Below are positions 36,608 through 51,600 of a stretch of DNA of 64,000 bases, one piece after another; position 1 is the stretch's first letter; the number at the start of each line of letters is the position of its first letter. Position numbers and translations under genes: made by a program. This DNA comes from Aspidiotus rigidus. Lineage: Eukaryota > Arthropoda > Insecta > Hemiptera > Diaspididae. The notes under the pieces are model-generated. The model was not told the DNA's origin. It searched no databases and was given only the letters and a program-made list of their open reading frames with translations. The stretch covers positions 6,634,001 to 6,698,000 of the forward strand of contig JAVHKY010000052.1 of NCBI GenBank assembly GCA_035079385.1, given 5' to 3'.

Positions 36608-39600
36608 CTGTCGAGAAAGAATACAGGCTTGAAATACAATTACAAACAAAATTGCAATTAATAATGATGAATTATCGTTACTTGTACACAAGAAACAATT
36701 CATCAATCCCTCAAAGCAAATCCATCCCATTCATTTTGACACGCTAAATTGATTTCAACAGTAAAGTTTTTACAGGAGACCCTTTTTTGTGAAAAATGTA
36801 TACCGGGTGGGGAAAAATGATCTTACCACTTTGACTATACAAACTACAAACCAGTGGTAGTATGTACTGACATTACAAGGCTTCCGCGGTGGGGTAGTTT
36901 GAAGCCGACAACGCAGTGAGGAGGCAAAGAGAAGGTTACAACAAAGAAGACTTGTATCATCAGTTGCATAATCCATGCTACATCTAACTACGTACGGCGC
37001 TATTTTATGAAGAGGATTTGTGCATCTGGTTGCAGACTTTGACTACATGCTATGCGTTAGGCGTTATTCCCGTCTTCTTTCCTGAATGCCAAATCAAGTT
37101 AACCGCACGTAGTATCAGTCCATACTACCACTGGTTTGTAGTTTGTATAATCAAAGTTTTTTTAGTTCACACAAACGAAAACACGTACTCTCGTGCTTTG
37201 TTATAGGGCGCGAGGTCGCGTTTTTCATTCACAGAGAAGAACAAGCAACCTCACATGAGGTTGGAAGAGGTTCATGTCTTGCGGCGCTGTTCTTTTCTGT
37301 ACAAAGTAGAATTTGGACCGGGCAGCGCTAGCGTCGCGCGAAATTTTTGGATTTTTAAAATCTCAAAAATATTTTCATCTGAAAGAAAATTTTCCGCTCT
37401 TCAATTTTGTTCATTACAAGTACACGCCTAAATTCATTATTTTTGGAGAAATCAAAGAAAAACTAAAAAATCACCTTTAGTTTCAAGTAACAACCTCCGT
37501 TCGCTTATCAGTACTTTCTATGTATTTTACACAGGCGACGCTAGCGAATCTACAATATGTCCGGTCCGAATTGACGACTTGACGTCTTTGACTTTGACTA
37601 TATAATATTTTATATGGACTGCGCTAAGCGTCGTGTAAACGCGGCACGACATCTCGCAGGTAAGACAACACACGTTTGAATATAAGCGGCAACAATCACC
37701 TATATGAAAATACACGCAAATCGTGGTGCGTGCCGCTTACGCACATCAGATCTGTGGACGCGTTTTTCGCTCATTTTATACACGTTAGCGCAGTCCATAC
37801 AATATATAGTCAAAGCTTGACGTACATTGAAACTGACGATCAGGTAAATTGTACCTTTTGGACAATGAAGGAAGACTATTTCTCTCTGATTGTTCATAAT
37901 ACATGAATTAATCTACGCCAATAAACCTTTGTACTACAGGAATGTCCACATGATTTTCACCCACAGAACAACAGTACGTCACTTGCTCGCGTCTTTTTAT
38001 GAATAAGAATAAGTAAAACAAATATATTTCAGCTTGTTTCCCAAAATTATGTGGCTTCGGCTTCAGACGTACAGCTGTCAGCTAACTAACTTATCAACTC
38101 TGCTTGATAATAATCTTAGACCATACAACAGATAGACCGAGCATCGGCCATATACGCGTGTACAACGCGTTGAACGGAAGACATGATAAGAAAATAAGGG
38201 GGACCGGACCTCAATGAAGGCAACACGGGTGAACGCGCGGAGCAGTGAAACACACCGTACACCCGCGCGCCCATCAAATTTGTAAACAAGGTCCAGTCCC
38301 TCTTATTTTCTTATGTGTATTCTTATCATGTCCTCCGTTCAAAGATTCATTGCTATGCTCGGTCTATCTGTTGTATGGTCTAAGATAATAATACGCTAGG
38401 TGATACGGAAGTACGCAGTTCACGAGAATAATAATCGCACGCAAAACGTGAAGGAGGAAGAAAAAGCGACCACCTACTCGTTCACATTCGAACGCAAAAA
38501 CAACTTTTCTCGTTTTCTCCTGGCGGTAAAACAATCGAGTACATCCTTCCAATATAACGCATGAAATGATGGAAATGTGTTATGAATATGATGCAACCTA
38601 CTATCACAAACTGATACTGATCGCATACGCGAGTATGAAAATAAATGATACGAAAATAGTATTCCAGGAAACAATGACGATCAATAAACGCGAGATTGAA
38701 ACAGATACAATATTTTAGTCCAATATTGATTTCATATTCAAGCATTAAGATACTACCCTATACAATCATTCATTCTTTTTTCTCCAATACTCTACTTTTA
38801 TTAGGTATTCATACTTTCATATTTCCCGACCGCAACAATGTCGATTGATCTCATTACTTGAATTCTATTCTGTAAAAGCGAACACTCAACGTACGTAATC
38901 AAACTGATACCCCTCTTTTAAATTGGCTATAGTTCAGGTGGTATTTCAGGATAACGTAATTCTACGCGAGCTAATGATAGTGGAGGAATTCTATTCTGCA
39001 TCAGTTTCTCGTTTACTCGTTTCTCCTCTACACGTTCCTCGCTTTCTGACGACTTGACCAATAATGTGTATTGAACCTAAAAACGTGTCGGGTTTTTCCT
39101 TAGGGAATTGGGTCGCGTTGCGCATATAATGCTGCCGTACAAAGTAGAATTGAGGTATACCCATATCGACGATCTGCGAAAAAGATATCATTCACATATG
39201 GAAAAAATAACCTTTTTTGCTGATTGTTGATATGGATATACGTCAATTCTACTTTGTACGGCAGAATGCGTATGCGCAACGAACATTTTTTGTGTGAACC
39301 AAACAAGCACCCTGTACCAGGCTGGAAGAGGTTCGTGCCTAGTAACTAGACATTAATTGTGAATAAAACGCAATACGAAAACACTCCTCTACTTCCTCAC
39401 GCAAAAACTACTTTTCTCTAGAATGAATAGGGAATATTATTGTAAAACTTCGTAAAACAATCCACTTATGAATCGATATATTGCATCGCAAATCGAAAGA
39501 TGCGTAAACAATATCTGTGAACGATGATTGGAAGGCTGAAGAAAATCAATCCGTCACTTTTTATACGTACATACTCCTATCGCAAAATCTATATTATTAA

Positions 39601-42600
39601 AAAATATTTATTCTAATAATACTATTATCTTTCGATAATTCATTTTATCATGATGTAGGCCTAATTTGAAACTTGGATGACTCGAAACACAATACACACT
39701 AGCTACCGATACACGAACCAATAAGTTTCGAAATCGTCATCTACTATCACTCATATTTGTCTGATCAAAATCAATTTTAATAGCTTCTCATTGCTTATGT
39801 ACTGACCAAAAACAATATAATAATGCGTTCTCAAACTACCAGCCATTCGATAAATGATTCCACAGTTTCTCTCATAAAGTATGTTTTCGTTTCAAACACA
39901 GTTCCTCTTTCTTTTTTAAATAATATCCATAGTTTCGTTCGTAAATTCTATCAGCTCTACTATAACTGCACACAATGAACAAGTTTAGAATTCGCCAATT
40001 TACGAATAATAAGTGTTTCTGTACACTCCTTTCTCGTCTTCTCGATCGGCCGTTTCATCTTCAATCAAAGAAGAAAACAAATATTACTATAGGAACGAGC
40101 TATACAGTTCACAAAATAAAAATTTATTCGTTATCATCTGAATAATACAATTCCACTGATACATCAAATTATGCCAACAGCAGTTCTTTGTTTCTACCAC
40201 CTGTACTGAGTTGAAGATACCTAGACTACATTCATTATGATGCTCACCTCATCATCAACTCACGCCGTCATCTGGTTCCGATGAGGCTGATCTCGAAAAA
40301 AAAAAAAAAAAAGCGATTGCAATAGGTTCTTTGCTTGAAGAGCACGAACCTAAAAATAGCGTATGCCACACGAGAACGAAGTACGCGACGAACCCACGCT
40401 TCATGCCAACCCTCCCCACGGCTCGGGTCGCCAAAGCGCACGTTCGGATATCGCTTACTTCATTCCCTCGTAGCGTAATATACTATAGGTACCAGTTATA
40501 TGCGAGATTGCACTTGTTGCAGCAACGTTGCAACACTATATACTCGTATAATAGTTGACACTTCGCATGTACGTAAGGCTTTACAAATAATTTTTGACAA
40601 TCGCTCCCGGCCAACAATTGCGCTTCCTTATCCGTTACGTTACGAGTGGCGAACGTGACACGACTTTGAGAATACGTCCGGTACCCAAGCATCCGAACGG
40701 TAAGCCCAGACTCACTTGGCATTAGTAGTGAGGGTACTGGCAGCCAACGTGGCTGGATCTTTAATTTGCTCGCTCGCGGATAACGTTTGCGTTCAAGTAT
40801 TATCGCTATCTTCAACAACTCGTTTTCTAATCCGATACAATCAAACGATTCACTCCTCAACTTGCATTATCTTTCAATATACTTCGGTTTCATTCCAATG
40901 TACTGCGAATGATTATTATTTTTGCCTCGTCCGAACGAACGATTTTTCCTTTCGACTTTTTTCCGATTTCAATTACCACAGCTCCGCTTCTCAGAGAGGG
41001 AAACTTGTAGTAACGTTGTAACACTATACTTGTACATTAGTCGACATTTTGTATGTAAGTAAGGTTTTACGAATATTAATTCTGACAATCATTCCAGCCG
41101 ACGGTTGAGCTTTCTTATCCCTAACGTCACACACTTAATTCACTCCAGCTCAAAAACGCGAAACGTTAGATGTACACTTTAAGTCTACAAAATTTGTATC
41201 TCAATTTTATCTTCAATTTGCACACTCCTACCCAACATTCTACATGTTCTGCTACCATTATTTTGGGCCAGGAAGGTAATTAGGGCTATCGTATCTCTAC
41301 CACCTCGAAAAAGCTTGGAAAATGAATCAATAGCAACGCACACCAGGCCTTTTCAAAATACCAGGTTTGCACTTGACTTGATTCAGATATTCATTTTTCC
41401 ATTTTCAGAAAGAACCAAAATCCTCTTTTCATACTATGTTTATACTGGGCTTCTACAAGATTTATACATATATAGTATACTGGACTTACACTAGGCTAAG
41501 GAAGGGGGTTAACTTCCCTTCTAATTCTTGGATTTGCGAACCGCCGTCAACTAATCGCTTGCAGACCGATGGTTGAATAAAATCATTTTTTGAGCCACAG
41601 TCAGACAAATCCAACCTTCAGTCGGTAAATTGAGTTTTGCCGAACGAGCAAAAAAACAAAAAAAATTGGTAAAAAAAAGTTTTTTTCTTCATTAGCAATT
41701 CTAATAGTATTTTCAACGAGCTTTCCAGAAAGTTTACTCTCAAACCGTAAAAACGTCCCTAACGTGTTGAACGAACCATCGAAAGTTGAATGTTACATAG
41801 TGTGAAACTGACTAATGAATTTTTCTCAAGCTAATTCAAATTTTGCAGAGGAGGATTGTGTTCATCTTCAAATCATTGTACTAGATAAAATTTTTGTCGT
41901 AGAGACTCAATTTTCGTTTGTTCGATAGGGCTTTTCCATATCGGCGCATTGCATACGTATTCTCGTACGTGTTATCGAGTTGGTAGTATTTCTAACATTG
42001 CTCTTATGGCAAATTACTCCACAATGAAAATGAGTATGCAATCCAGCAACACCCATAAGAGCAATGTTAGAAATATTACAAAATCGATAACACGTAGGAG
42101 AATGCGTATGCAATGCGCCGACATGGAAAAGCCCTACAGCCTTAACCGAGCATAGTGCAATAAGGATCATCGGACCCTTTCTGGGTAGCGCGGTCGACTG
42201 CGGAGAAGGAGACGCTGCACTGCACTGTGTGTTTCACTCCGCCGCGCGTTCACCCGCTACGCGCATAAAAATGTAAACAGGGTCCACCGATCCTTATTTT
42301 CTTATCATGTCCTCGCATCAATGGTTAACATACGCTTATATGGCCGATGCTCGGTCTATCTATTATATGGTCTACGCCTATAGCTTTCGATCCCTTCAAT
42401 AAATTTCGCTGATGACCCCCAAAAAATTATTTCGACTCAAGGTTGAATTCGTCTGACTCCGCCTCATTTAGTTTTAACACAAAATGTATACGTGTAGTTC
42501 TCTTTGATGAATTCTAAATAATCAAGATTGAAGAGAATCATATCGAAACAAAATTCAATAACATACGTAAAGTCCACTTACTCTGACGGAAAGTCCAGCT

Positions 42601-45600
42601 GTAGATATTTTATCTGTCATATCCCACTTTGAAACGTCTTCATCTTAAAATTAAACGAAAAATTGGTATGAGCTACACAAATACCTTAGTTCCCTGCAGG
42701 TTAAAGAACATATTACAATCTACAACTTACCTACTGGCATTTCCAAATTAAGCCCCAAGGATTTCAAATCGACGGGCTGACCTCCCTCCATTGACATTGT
42801 TGTAGGAGGTCGCATTCTGGCATCCACTTTGGCTCTCAATTCCTGCCTAACGAACTCACTACCAGTATTATTACCATTGGGATTATTATTGGCTGTAAAT
42901 CATATTTATTATTACCATTGGGATTATTATTGGCTGTAAATCATATTTACAAAGAGTAACATTAATACAAAAGGTAAATGAATCGTGGAACGTGAATAAT
43001 CCAGCAGAAAAACTCTAGACGTTGATTTCAAAACAAAATCAAAATATAGTATTAAATATTTTTGTACTTATTTTGCAGTGACATTAATGATTCAACAATT
43101 TCTAAATTGAAATTAAAACTCGAAGTGAATCCTCTATCAACAGTGTAATACGTAGTATCTATTATTGGCCTTATGAGCAACGACATAAGTAAAGTAACAT
43201 TGAAAATGTAAGAATGTGTTTCCAATAAAAGCAACGCGCACTCATTTCTACAATACAAAAAGGAAAAGAAAGAAAAAATGACTACCTGTAGGTATTTGCG
43301 AAGCTGGAATAGTTGAACTACTGGGTAAACCTATTGATCTTGGCAATCTGTAATGTTGCTGTGGCTGCGATGAAATTGCGTAATTAGCTGCCGTTGAAGG
43401 TAATACATCTGATGGAAAAGACGATTGTCTAATGCTTGGACTGACTAAGCTGCGGATCTGAGTCAGTTGCGAAGACTGAATTTGAGATTTCTCTTGGTGC
43501 TGGGCAAAATTTGAAGGATAGCCAGTGCTCTAGAATATAATTTAATTCTAATCAATTGCTAGGTCGATGTAGGCCTATCATTGTAATTAATTCTCAAACG
43601 GACAGTTATAAGATGATGTCAAGTAATGAGTTTCTAAGTTATTTAAATTCTATTTTACACCTACCGACAGTCGCGCATCCAGTAAAGGATTTTGCAGTTG
43701 TTGCAAATTCAACCTACTACTGATGATTTGTTGTTGTGTTTGTTGTTGCTGTGGTGTTGTGCGCTGCTGTGTGGGCCATGCGTTCTGTTGTGGAGGTGCT
43801 GTTTGAGCGCCTTGTGACGGTATCATAGTGTTACCGGAGTAACTTTGTTGTTGCTGAGGCTATACCATGAGAAGAGAACCGAGTTAATTCAAGGTTGACA
43901 GGGAAAAAGATATAAATAAAATGTCAAGACTATTACTTGTGATACTCGAGGACTAAGTTGTGTTTGAAATGGAGAAAGATTTGGAGACAATCTAGAGCCT
44001 TGAGGTGGTGTAGGCGATGAATGTGATATTACGCCACTGACATTACTATAAAAATGATAAAATATTCAAGTCCAAAGAAAATGAAGACATAAAACAGATT
44101 TCATTAAAAACTCACTTCAAAGGTGCAAATGTTTGCTGCTGATGTCCAAGAGGAGAGTATGGAGACGGCAAAGATGTTGACTGCTGACGCTGCAAAGGTG
44201 AGATCTGCGGCAAGGAAAGTATAGCACTACCAAACGCTGAATTTCCTCCAGGGCTAGGTTGTTGAGCACTGTGTGCATCAGAAGATATACTTGACGATCG
44301 CTGAAAAACGTAAAAGAGATAAGAACTATACTCAATGTGCTTTAATCAGTGTGATATATTTCACTAATACAACTTACTTGCAATGCTACATTAGGTGGAC
44401 ATACAGCACTATTCAATAAATCCATACTTTGAAGATTTGATGAATTTGGATTGTTGACAGAAGCATTATTAGATGATATAACCATTTGTTGATGTTGTTG
44501 TCTCAACAACCGTTTCTGGTGTTCTTGAAGCAATTTGTTATTATTCATCATATTTGGTCGATATGACACAGTAAACTGAGGGCTGGTTGAAGGGACCACA
44601 TACTGAGGAGTCATTGATCGCGCTGGAACTGGTCCGGTTAAATTCTGGTGCACAAGTATTCCAGTTGGTCCACGCTGAGGATAAATAGTTGTTTGAAACG
44701 GTTGTTGAGTAATCTGGCCTAAAGTAGGCTGTACCAAAGAAGGTGATTGAAATTGCGACAAAGGTTGCTGCGTTTGGTGAGGTAGATGTTGTTGGAGAAC
44801 AATTTGTTGAGGCAGCTGTGCCAAACAAAAATTAAAAAATTTTCAATTACCTCAAAATTAACGAATGGGTGAGTAAAAGAGTTCTACAATCATTCTTCAA
44901 GTAATTATGATAACTAAACAATCTATAATTGTCTTCAAAGGCAAGTTTACTCTAGGTCACTGGCAAAACTTCACTAACTTCTGATTATTTCAACATAGGT
45001 CAAAATTACAAATAATTTGTGTAATTGCACAATACATAAAATATGCAGGAATCTTGCTTGATCTGTGTAATATTCACGAAAGGCACCAGTTCAACTTATC
45101 CAATGGTAAATTTTTTTCTCACAGAATTTGCAGTATTCCATTACGCTGAAGGAAAAACTAAGCCATATTCTACATATGGTTTCTCATCATTGCAACATAG
45201 TCAATCATATGGGATGGATTTCAAGTTCCCATGCTCGGGCGAAAAATATAGTCTCTTTCATTTAAGTATTAAATTCATTAACAGCTTGAACAAAATAAAA
45301 ATTTGAATGAGATTATATCTCACGTCTTCCTGTACGGTGTGAAAAAATCGAAAACAACTAAGAGAAATTTACAATTGACAAAAAGAGGAACAGCTATCAT
45401 TTGTGGGTGTAACACAAATTGGGCAAGAATACTACTTTGAGCAAGCACACAAATTACATTAGCATATGAATTACAAAGACCAAGAAGGTTGTGTTTGGGT
45501 ACCTGATAACTTTGTAAAGATTGTGCGTTGGAGAAGAAAAGATAAGCATGAAGATGTTTTCACAATCAAGTTTTGAGAGTATGGAATATATCATGGGATA

Positions 45601-48600
45601 GAATGATCAGGCAGAATTAGTAGGTGGAGAAAAGGAAATATACATGCAGTTGAAAGTATATCGCGGTGCTTAGAAATGAGCGGAATTCTGGTGGAAAAGA
45701 TTTATAGAATATTCAAATTGGCGAAACAGGAGAGAAGATTTTCAGGGAATGATACATTAGGACTTTGCAGAGCGGCGAGTGCATCAGCAGTATCGCACCA
45801 TCAAACCTCTTATCGAAGTTAGCATATAAGTTTGGAATAACACAAGAGGAATCTTTTTCATTTGTTCTTCTTCAAAAAATATGTATCATCAATTTTGAGA
45901 AAAAAACATACAACATGAATGTGTAATGCTTAAAACTAGCTATCAAATGAAACAAATTCCATTACACTCCAAGAAGCTTGAAAAAAAAATGACAAGGAAG
46001 CTATTCATAATCTTTATGTAAATTTGAAGATTTGTCCCAAACATTTATAACCTTCCCTTGCGGTAATTTTGAAGACCTCGTCTCAATGATAGTTGTTTTG
46101 CATATGTCAATTTACCTTTGTGCGGCAGAGATAAGAGAACGTTACGGACAGGCAAGAATTTCTCTTGAAAACGTTCAGCCTAACCTAGGTTTTAATCTTA
46201 CCAAATCATCATCAGAAGGAAGACTAACAATTGAGAAAATACATACCAAGAGTTCAAGTGGGGATAAATAAACAGAGATTCCTTATCATTCTTATCACAT
46301 ATACAAACACGTGGCTAAGGTGGGCTAAGTTATCCGCAAAGATATCATCATTCAACAATTGGTATTTATAGTCCATTCAAAATAAGGGTAAGATTTTCAA
46401 AAATTATTATTGGACGTTTCAGCGGTCACAGGAGAAGAAAAATGAAGGTGTTCACACTGAACAATGTACCACCAAGTCTATCATTGATCTCACTCTACAC
46501 ATGATGTCTACTGAAAAAAAATTCTGAAAATACTTGACTTTTACTTGACCTTGTTTCGAAGTATGTAAGAGAGTAAACAAGCAAGGAAAAAAAAAAAGTC
46601 AAATATGGGTTAAAAATAAAGTACCGAGCCCTATTATTGCCACCCTAAATTAAATTCTCTCACGTATTCAATTTTTAGTCGTTTGAAGAAGTGAAGCCCA
46701 GAATGTTTAGTATAGAGTATCTACTTTCCGAATATGTGCTCAATTACATCTCAATCTCAACTCTTTTTGAATTATAGCTGAAACAAAAAAAAGTTCAAAT
46801 GGCCAAATTAAAAAATTTGTCACCTAATACGGCCACCCATCCAGTTCAAATGACGGAATAAAATGATATTTCCAACTTCGAAATGTTCGATTGTTCCTAG
46901 TGAGGTATGTAATGTACCAATAACTGAAATATGCAAGAAAGATACTTAATTTTCCCCCTTTTTCCCAACTTTTCCTCATCAAAAAGATACCTGAATAGGG
47001 GTGGCCATAATTGGGTTCACTTGACAAAGCCGTTTTATCACATTTCTAATAACTTTCTATAGAACAGTTAAAAATGTTCGATCAGATCGGAACCGCTGGT
47101 AATGAACATAAATCAACATTCCCCTTCAAACAGTGCAGCCAGATTTTGAAAACACCGCTCAGCCGCTGAAGTGTGCAAGATGGCCATATTAACGTGATGT
47201 CCATAATAGGGCTCGGTACTTTACTTTTTTTTTGTTTTGCTCTTTTCAACATTTTTTGTCATTTTCGTCATTTTTACTTGACCGTTAAAGAAAATACTTG
47301 ACTTTTACTAGGACACGGGCCGCCATATTTAGTCGTTTCGTCATTATTTATCTTCAGACTTCCCTATTTCAGTGACTGATAACAGTTCACCATGATTTGA
47401 ATTATCGTTTTCAAATCGTGGTAAACTGTTATCAGTCACTGAAATAGGGATAAATAATGACGAAACGACTAAATATGGCGGCCCGTACTCGTTACTATAG
47501 GGCTCTACTTTTACTTGTTTACTTGACCTTTCATCAAATACTTGACTTTTACTTGATTTACTTGACCGGTAGACACATTGCTACATATAACGCGTTATGC
47601 ACGTGTTTCATTTTTAGTGTGAGAGGTATACACTGAAAACCCTATTCTTATTTGGAATGAATAATAGAATTAAGATTAAGACTAATGATTTCAATATTTT
47701 ATTTATAGCCTATAATTTTGAACATGATAAGTCTATTGACAGGAATACTTTTGCTCATGAGAATGAGATCACGTGCTGTTTTCAATGAGTTATACCATAA
47801 AAATTCAGTCCATTAAAAATTAACGCCAAATTCGGCTGTACAAAGTTGAATTGACCTATCTGCGGAACAAGTCTTGAAACAAATTGAAAAATAGTTTTAG
47901 AACAAAATCAGATCACTATAGTTTCCAATGCAATGTAGAATTCAATGATAGTACTAATTTCATTTAACAAGTTCTTGATTCTCAGATACTGAACATTGCC
48001 ATGCATATACAACAAGAAAGTTGTTGTACATGCATTTGACTGTGATAGCAGTGACGCGGGATTACAAAGCTTTGTCACTGACACACTTAACAAACTGCGC
48101 GGAAAACCTTATCTTGGTGATTGATGTTTTGTAGATATGTGAATTCAATTTTGTACACCAGAATAGTCTCTTTCATTGCTTACCCTCTGCATTTGTTTGA
48201 TGTTTGTACTCTGTTCACACTGCATAAACGATCTGGTGATAGCATTGATAGCCGCTTTTTCATCCTGATCATTATTCTCTGGGGGATTATCCAAGGTAAC
48301 GTTACTAACACCGACTGAAATTTCAGCTGTATTTGAGAACCCCTCCGGCGCCTGTAGAGCATCAATCAAATCGGTTGCTGAAATTACTGCATCTGGCGGT
48401 ACAGTGGCAAATAACTGATCGAGTAAGTCATTCAGTGCTGGATCATTTTCCTGAGACTCATAATACATGCTAGAATTTGTATCCCAAAGGTTGTTGTTAT
48501 GATGTCTTTGCAACAATTGTTGCGGTGTTTGACCAGTTTGGGGTGGCAAAGATGATTGCTGTTGGAGCAATTCATGCAGAACATTGCTGGTGAGAGCCAC

Positions 48601-51600
48601 TGTTTGACGTTGTGGATGCGTCACACGCAATTGGTTTGATGACGGATTTATAGGCAAGTCTGTAATAAAATTCAGTAAATTCTCAAAAAATTTCAACTTT
48701 ATGACACACTTAATCCACTATTATAATAAAACTTGACTTTAAACGTATCAAATACAAAAATTGGTAAGCGCTTTCAATCAGTGTCCATCATCGGGAGCAC
48801 AAACATTAATCGGCTTAGTAAAATGTAAGTAACTGAGAAATGTGAAGCACTTGCTAATTTTTGTATACGTTACGCCAAATTTGTCAAATTGCCGATTCTA
48901 TAAACTCGGCAGAAATTTTGCCGAATTTATCAAATCAGCAGCGCGGTAACCAATTTTTACAAACTGATAAGATTTGCAGAAATTTTTACCAAATTCATAA
49001 ATTTGGCAGACGGTTGCCAATTTAAAAAAAAAACAGCAAACAGATATACCTGTCTCATTTATTGTAAACCTTCGTTGTACAGCATTTTCTTTTTCCTTCC
49101 TTCCCTTCTTGCTTACAAGAAAAAAGAGCAAAAATGTGTCATGTTATTATCAATCACTGTCACTCTCATCACCTTTGAGCGCAAGGAGAAATTCCACATG
49201 ACAGTGCGTACTCCGCCATTATTGCGCAAATAATGCCAAAAATACAACATCTGAACGCTAAAAAATTTTAGAGCGCCGAAAACTCTGCTCATAAAATTTT
49301 GGTAAACCGTACGACCACAACTTTATATTGTCGTCATTGATTTTGGTTCTGATGGGTTTATATAAATTTATTTGAAAATATTCTGAACGTTGACCTCCCA
49401 GGTAATTGAAATTGACAAGAAAAATTTTTGATTTTTTAAAATTGACAATTTGACAAATTTGATGTGACATATACATAATCTGTAGAGAATAAGTTCAATT
49501 CTTATAATAACAATGCATTCATACAAAATATTTTTGTTACAAATAGAAATAAGGATGTGGCTATTTGTAGGGATAGTGTCAACAAATAAAAAACTATCTA
49601 TAGGTACTTAAGGTACACCATTATGATGGATGACTATTATCACAAAGTAAGATTATTGCAGCAGAAAGAACATCTTTTAGGTACATGAATTGGCCAGGGT
49701 GACCGGTAAATAAGTGCAGCATCATATTTCTTCTCCCTCACAACCAGGTAATCTCTACAACTCATCGTACTAATAACATCGATATGGCCACAAACAAGCT
49801 TCAACAAATGTAGGTATGCGTACTCAAATACAGTATAACTACCTCGTGTGTGACACTCAAATACAGTATAACTACCTCGTGTGTGACGCTAAGATAGTGT
49901 GTTATATATGCCGATTAAATCAACCTTTGTGAAAATAACGACACTGAAATTGGTACATAAACACGAGATAAGCAAAAGGTATTTGAAACATTAGCTGTAG
50001 ATATTAATGAAAAAGAGAAAAGGGTTCTCCCCAATTCGCGTGAAGCTTGTAAGGTCAGCCAGATATATAGAGTCTTCCAAACCAAATTTGACAAAAACCT
50101 GTTTTCCAAAAAAAATTTGTAATGTAAACCAGAAACTTACTTCCATTAGTACTGCCGACAATGAGCTGTTACAGACATTTTTAGAGCAGACTGAAGAAGA
50201 TGGAGGACAGGTTGAGAATAAATTTCATGCGGGCGGAATCGTGTCTGCTCTTTTTGTGTTCTCTATTTACACAAGGCAAACGTCCTGAACGCTTACTGTA
50301 CAGCCATTCACGTTGACACATCCAAGTCCAAGAATACGCCATGAGCGTTCTTGTTACAGAAGTGTAACTGAATTAGTTGCACTGGCTTTTCGCTCTGAAG
50401 AGACGGTATAAACTTCAGAGCAACATTCCAATTCTTCAAAAGTAGGTGTGATCAATCCCCTTCTGTTTTCATATTTGATAAGAACTTGAACTAAATCGCT
50501 ATTTTGAGGGAAGTACGTGAAAATTTGATAGTTTTTATTCTCATGAGTGTCAAATGGAAGAGTAATGCTATGGGAAAATTCGAGAATATGATACACGCTC
50601 AAACAGAGAATAGCCGAAATTCTCACACCTTTATGACACGGACGCTCTCATACGTACTGTAAAAGAGGAAGTATCTCTAGTCTAAATGCGCTGGGATGCA
50701 TACTAGTGCTTAAAATTTTGATGATATTAAAATGTCAGCGAGAGTTTATGAGTCTTAATGGCGAATCTGTTCGAGAATTATAAGTTGTGTGCCAGTGTTC
50801 CTACAATACCTGTATATGCACATTTTACTGCTATAATCATTCTCCATCCGGCACTTGCTTCTGAAAAGAGAACGTGGAACTGGATCTAATTTGTCAGTTT
50901 TCCATTTGACCTCATTCCATGATCACTATCATAGGAGCAAAACTGTCACAATGTCGGTAACCAAATCCTCAAAATGAACTATCAAGCTCGAGTAGGGCTT
51001 TGCCAGATGAGGATGTGAATACAAGTACAGATTTCGAAGACAGAGCCTTAACCCACCGAGAAAAATAACATGACCTCGTTCCATCTAGCAGTTCTACTGA
51101 ATGTAGCGACGCTTACTGTATACCATACCAATTCATGACGTCCTTTCATAGGATGGAGAAAATTGTAAATATGATAAAGGACTGGAATGCCGTTTGGAGG
51201 AGAGAGGTATGATAACAAAGTACACAGCGAGGCATAAATCGACCTTATAAAGTTTTACGGCTCCTCACTGATACTTTGTTACACGTAGATTTTTTCTTGT
51301 GAAGGGAAATTCGCTAATCTACGGTTTTGGATAAAATTAAAAGTGCATGGACGACCAAAAAAAGATACTCGGCAGCTCTGTTCATTCAATCAATAGGAGG
51401 CAAACGGGTCAGTATCATCAAAAGTCACCAAACGGAAGATACCAGTTTCAATCGAGAAGACGAAAAAATAATCTAGAACTCATAAATAAGAAGTAACACG
51501 TTACGGAGATGAAGTTCATTTAAAAATCAATCGCACCGCGGTTTTGTGTTACTTCTTATTCGTGATGAATTGCAACGTGAAAAACGCACTCCACCTAACC

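Noticed and set aside
36608..42581. An additional coactivator exon in the 6-kb last intron
   Set aside because: Exon 12 ends and the last exon starts in phase 0 with family-consistent sequence; no extra exon is needed and none was recognised.
43052..45306. Open frames in the coactivator introns (43,052-43,258 minus; 45,043-45,306 plus)
   Set aside because: They lie in introns, lack similarity or splice context, and are of random length for AT-rich DNA.
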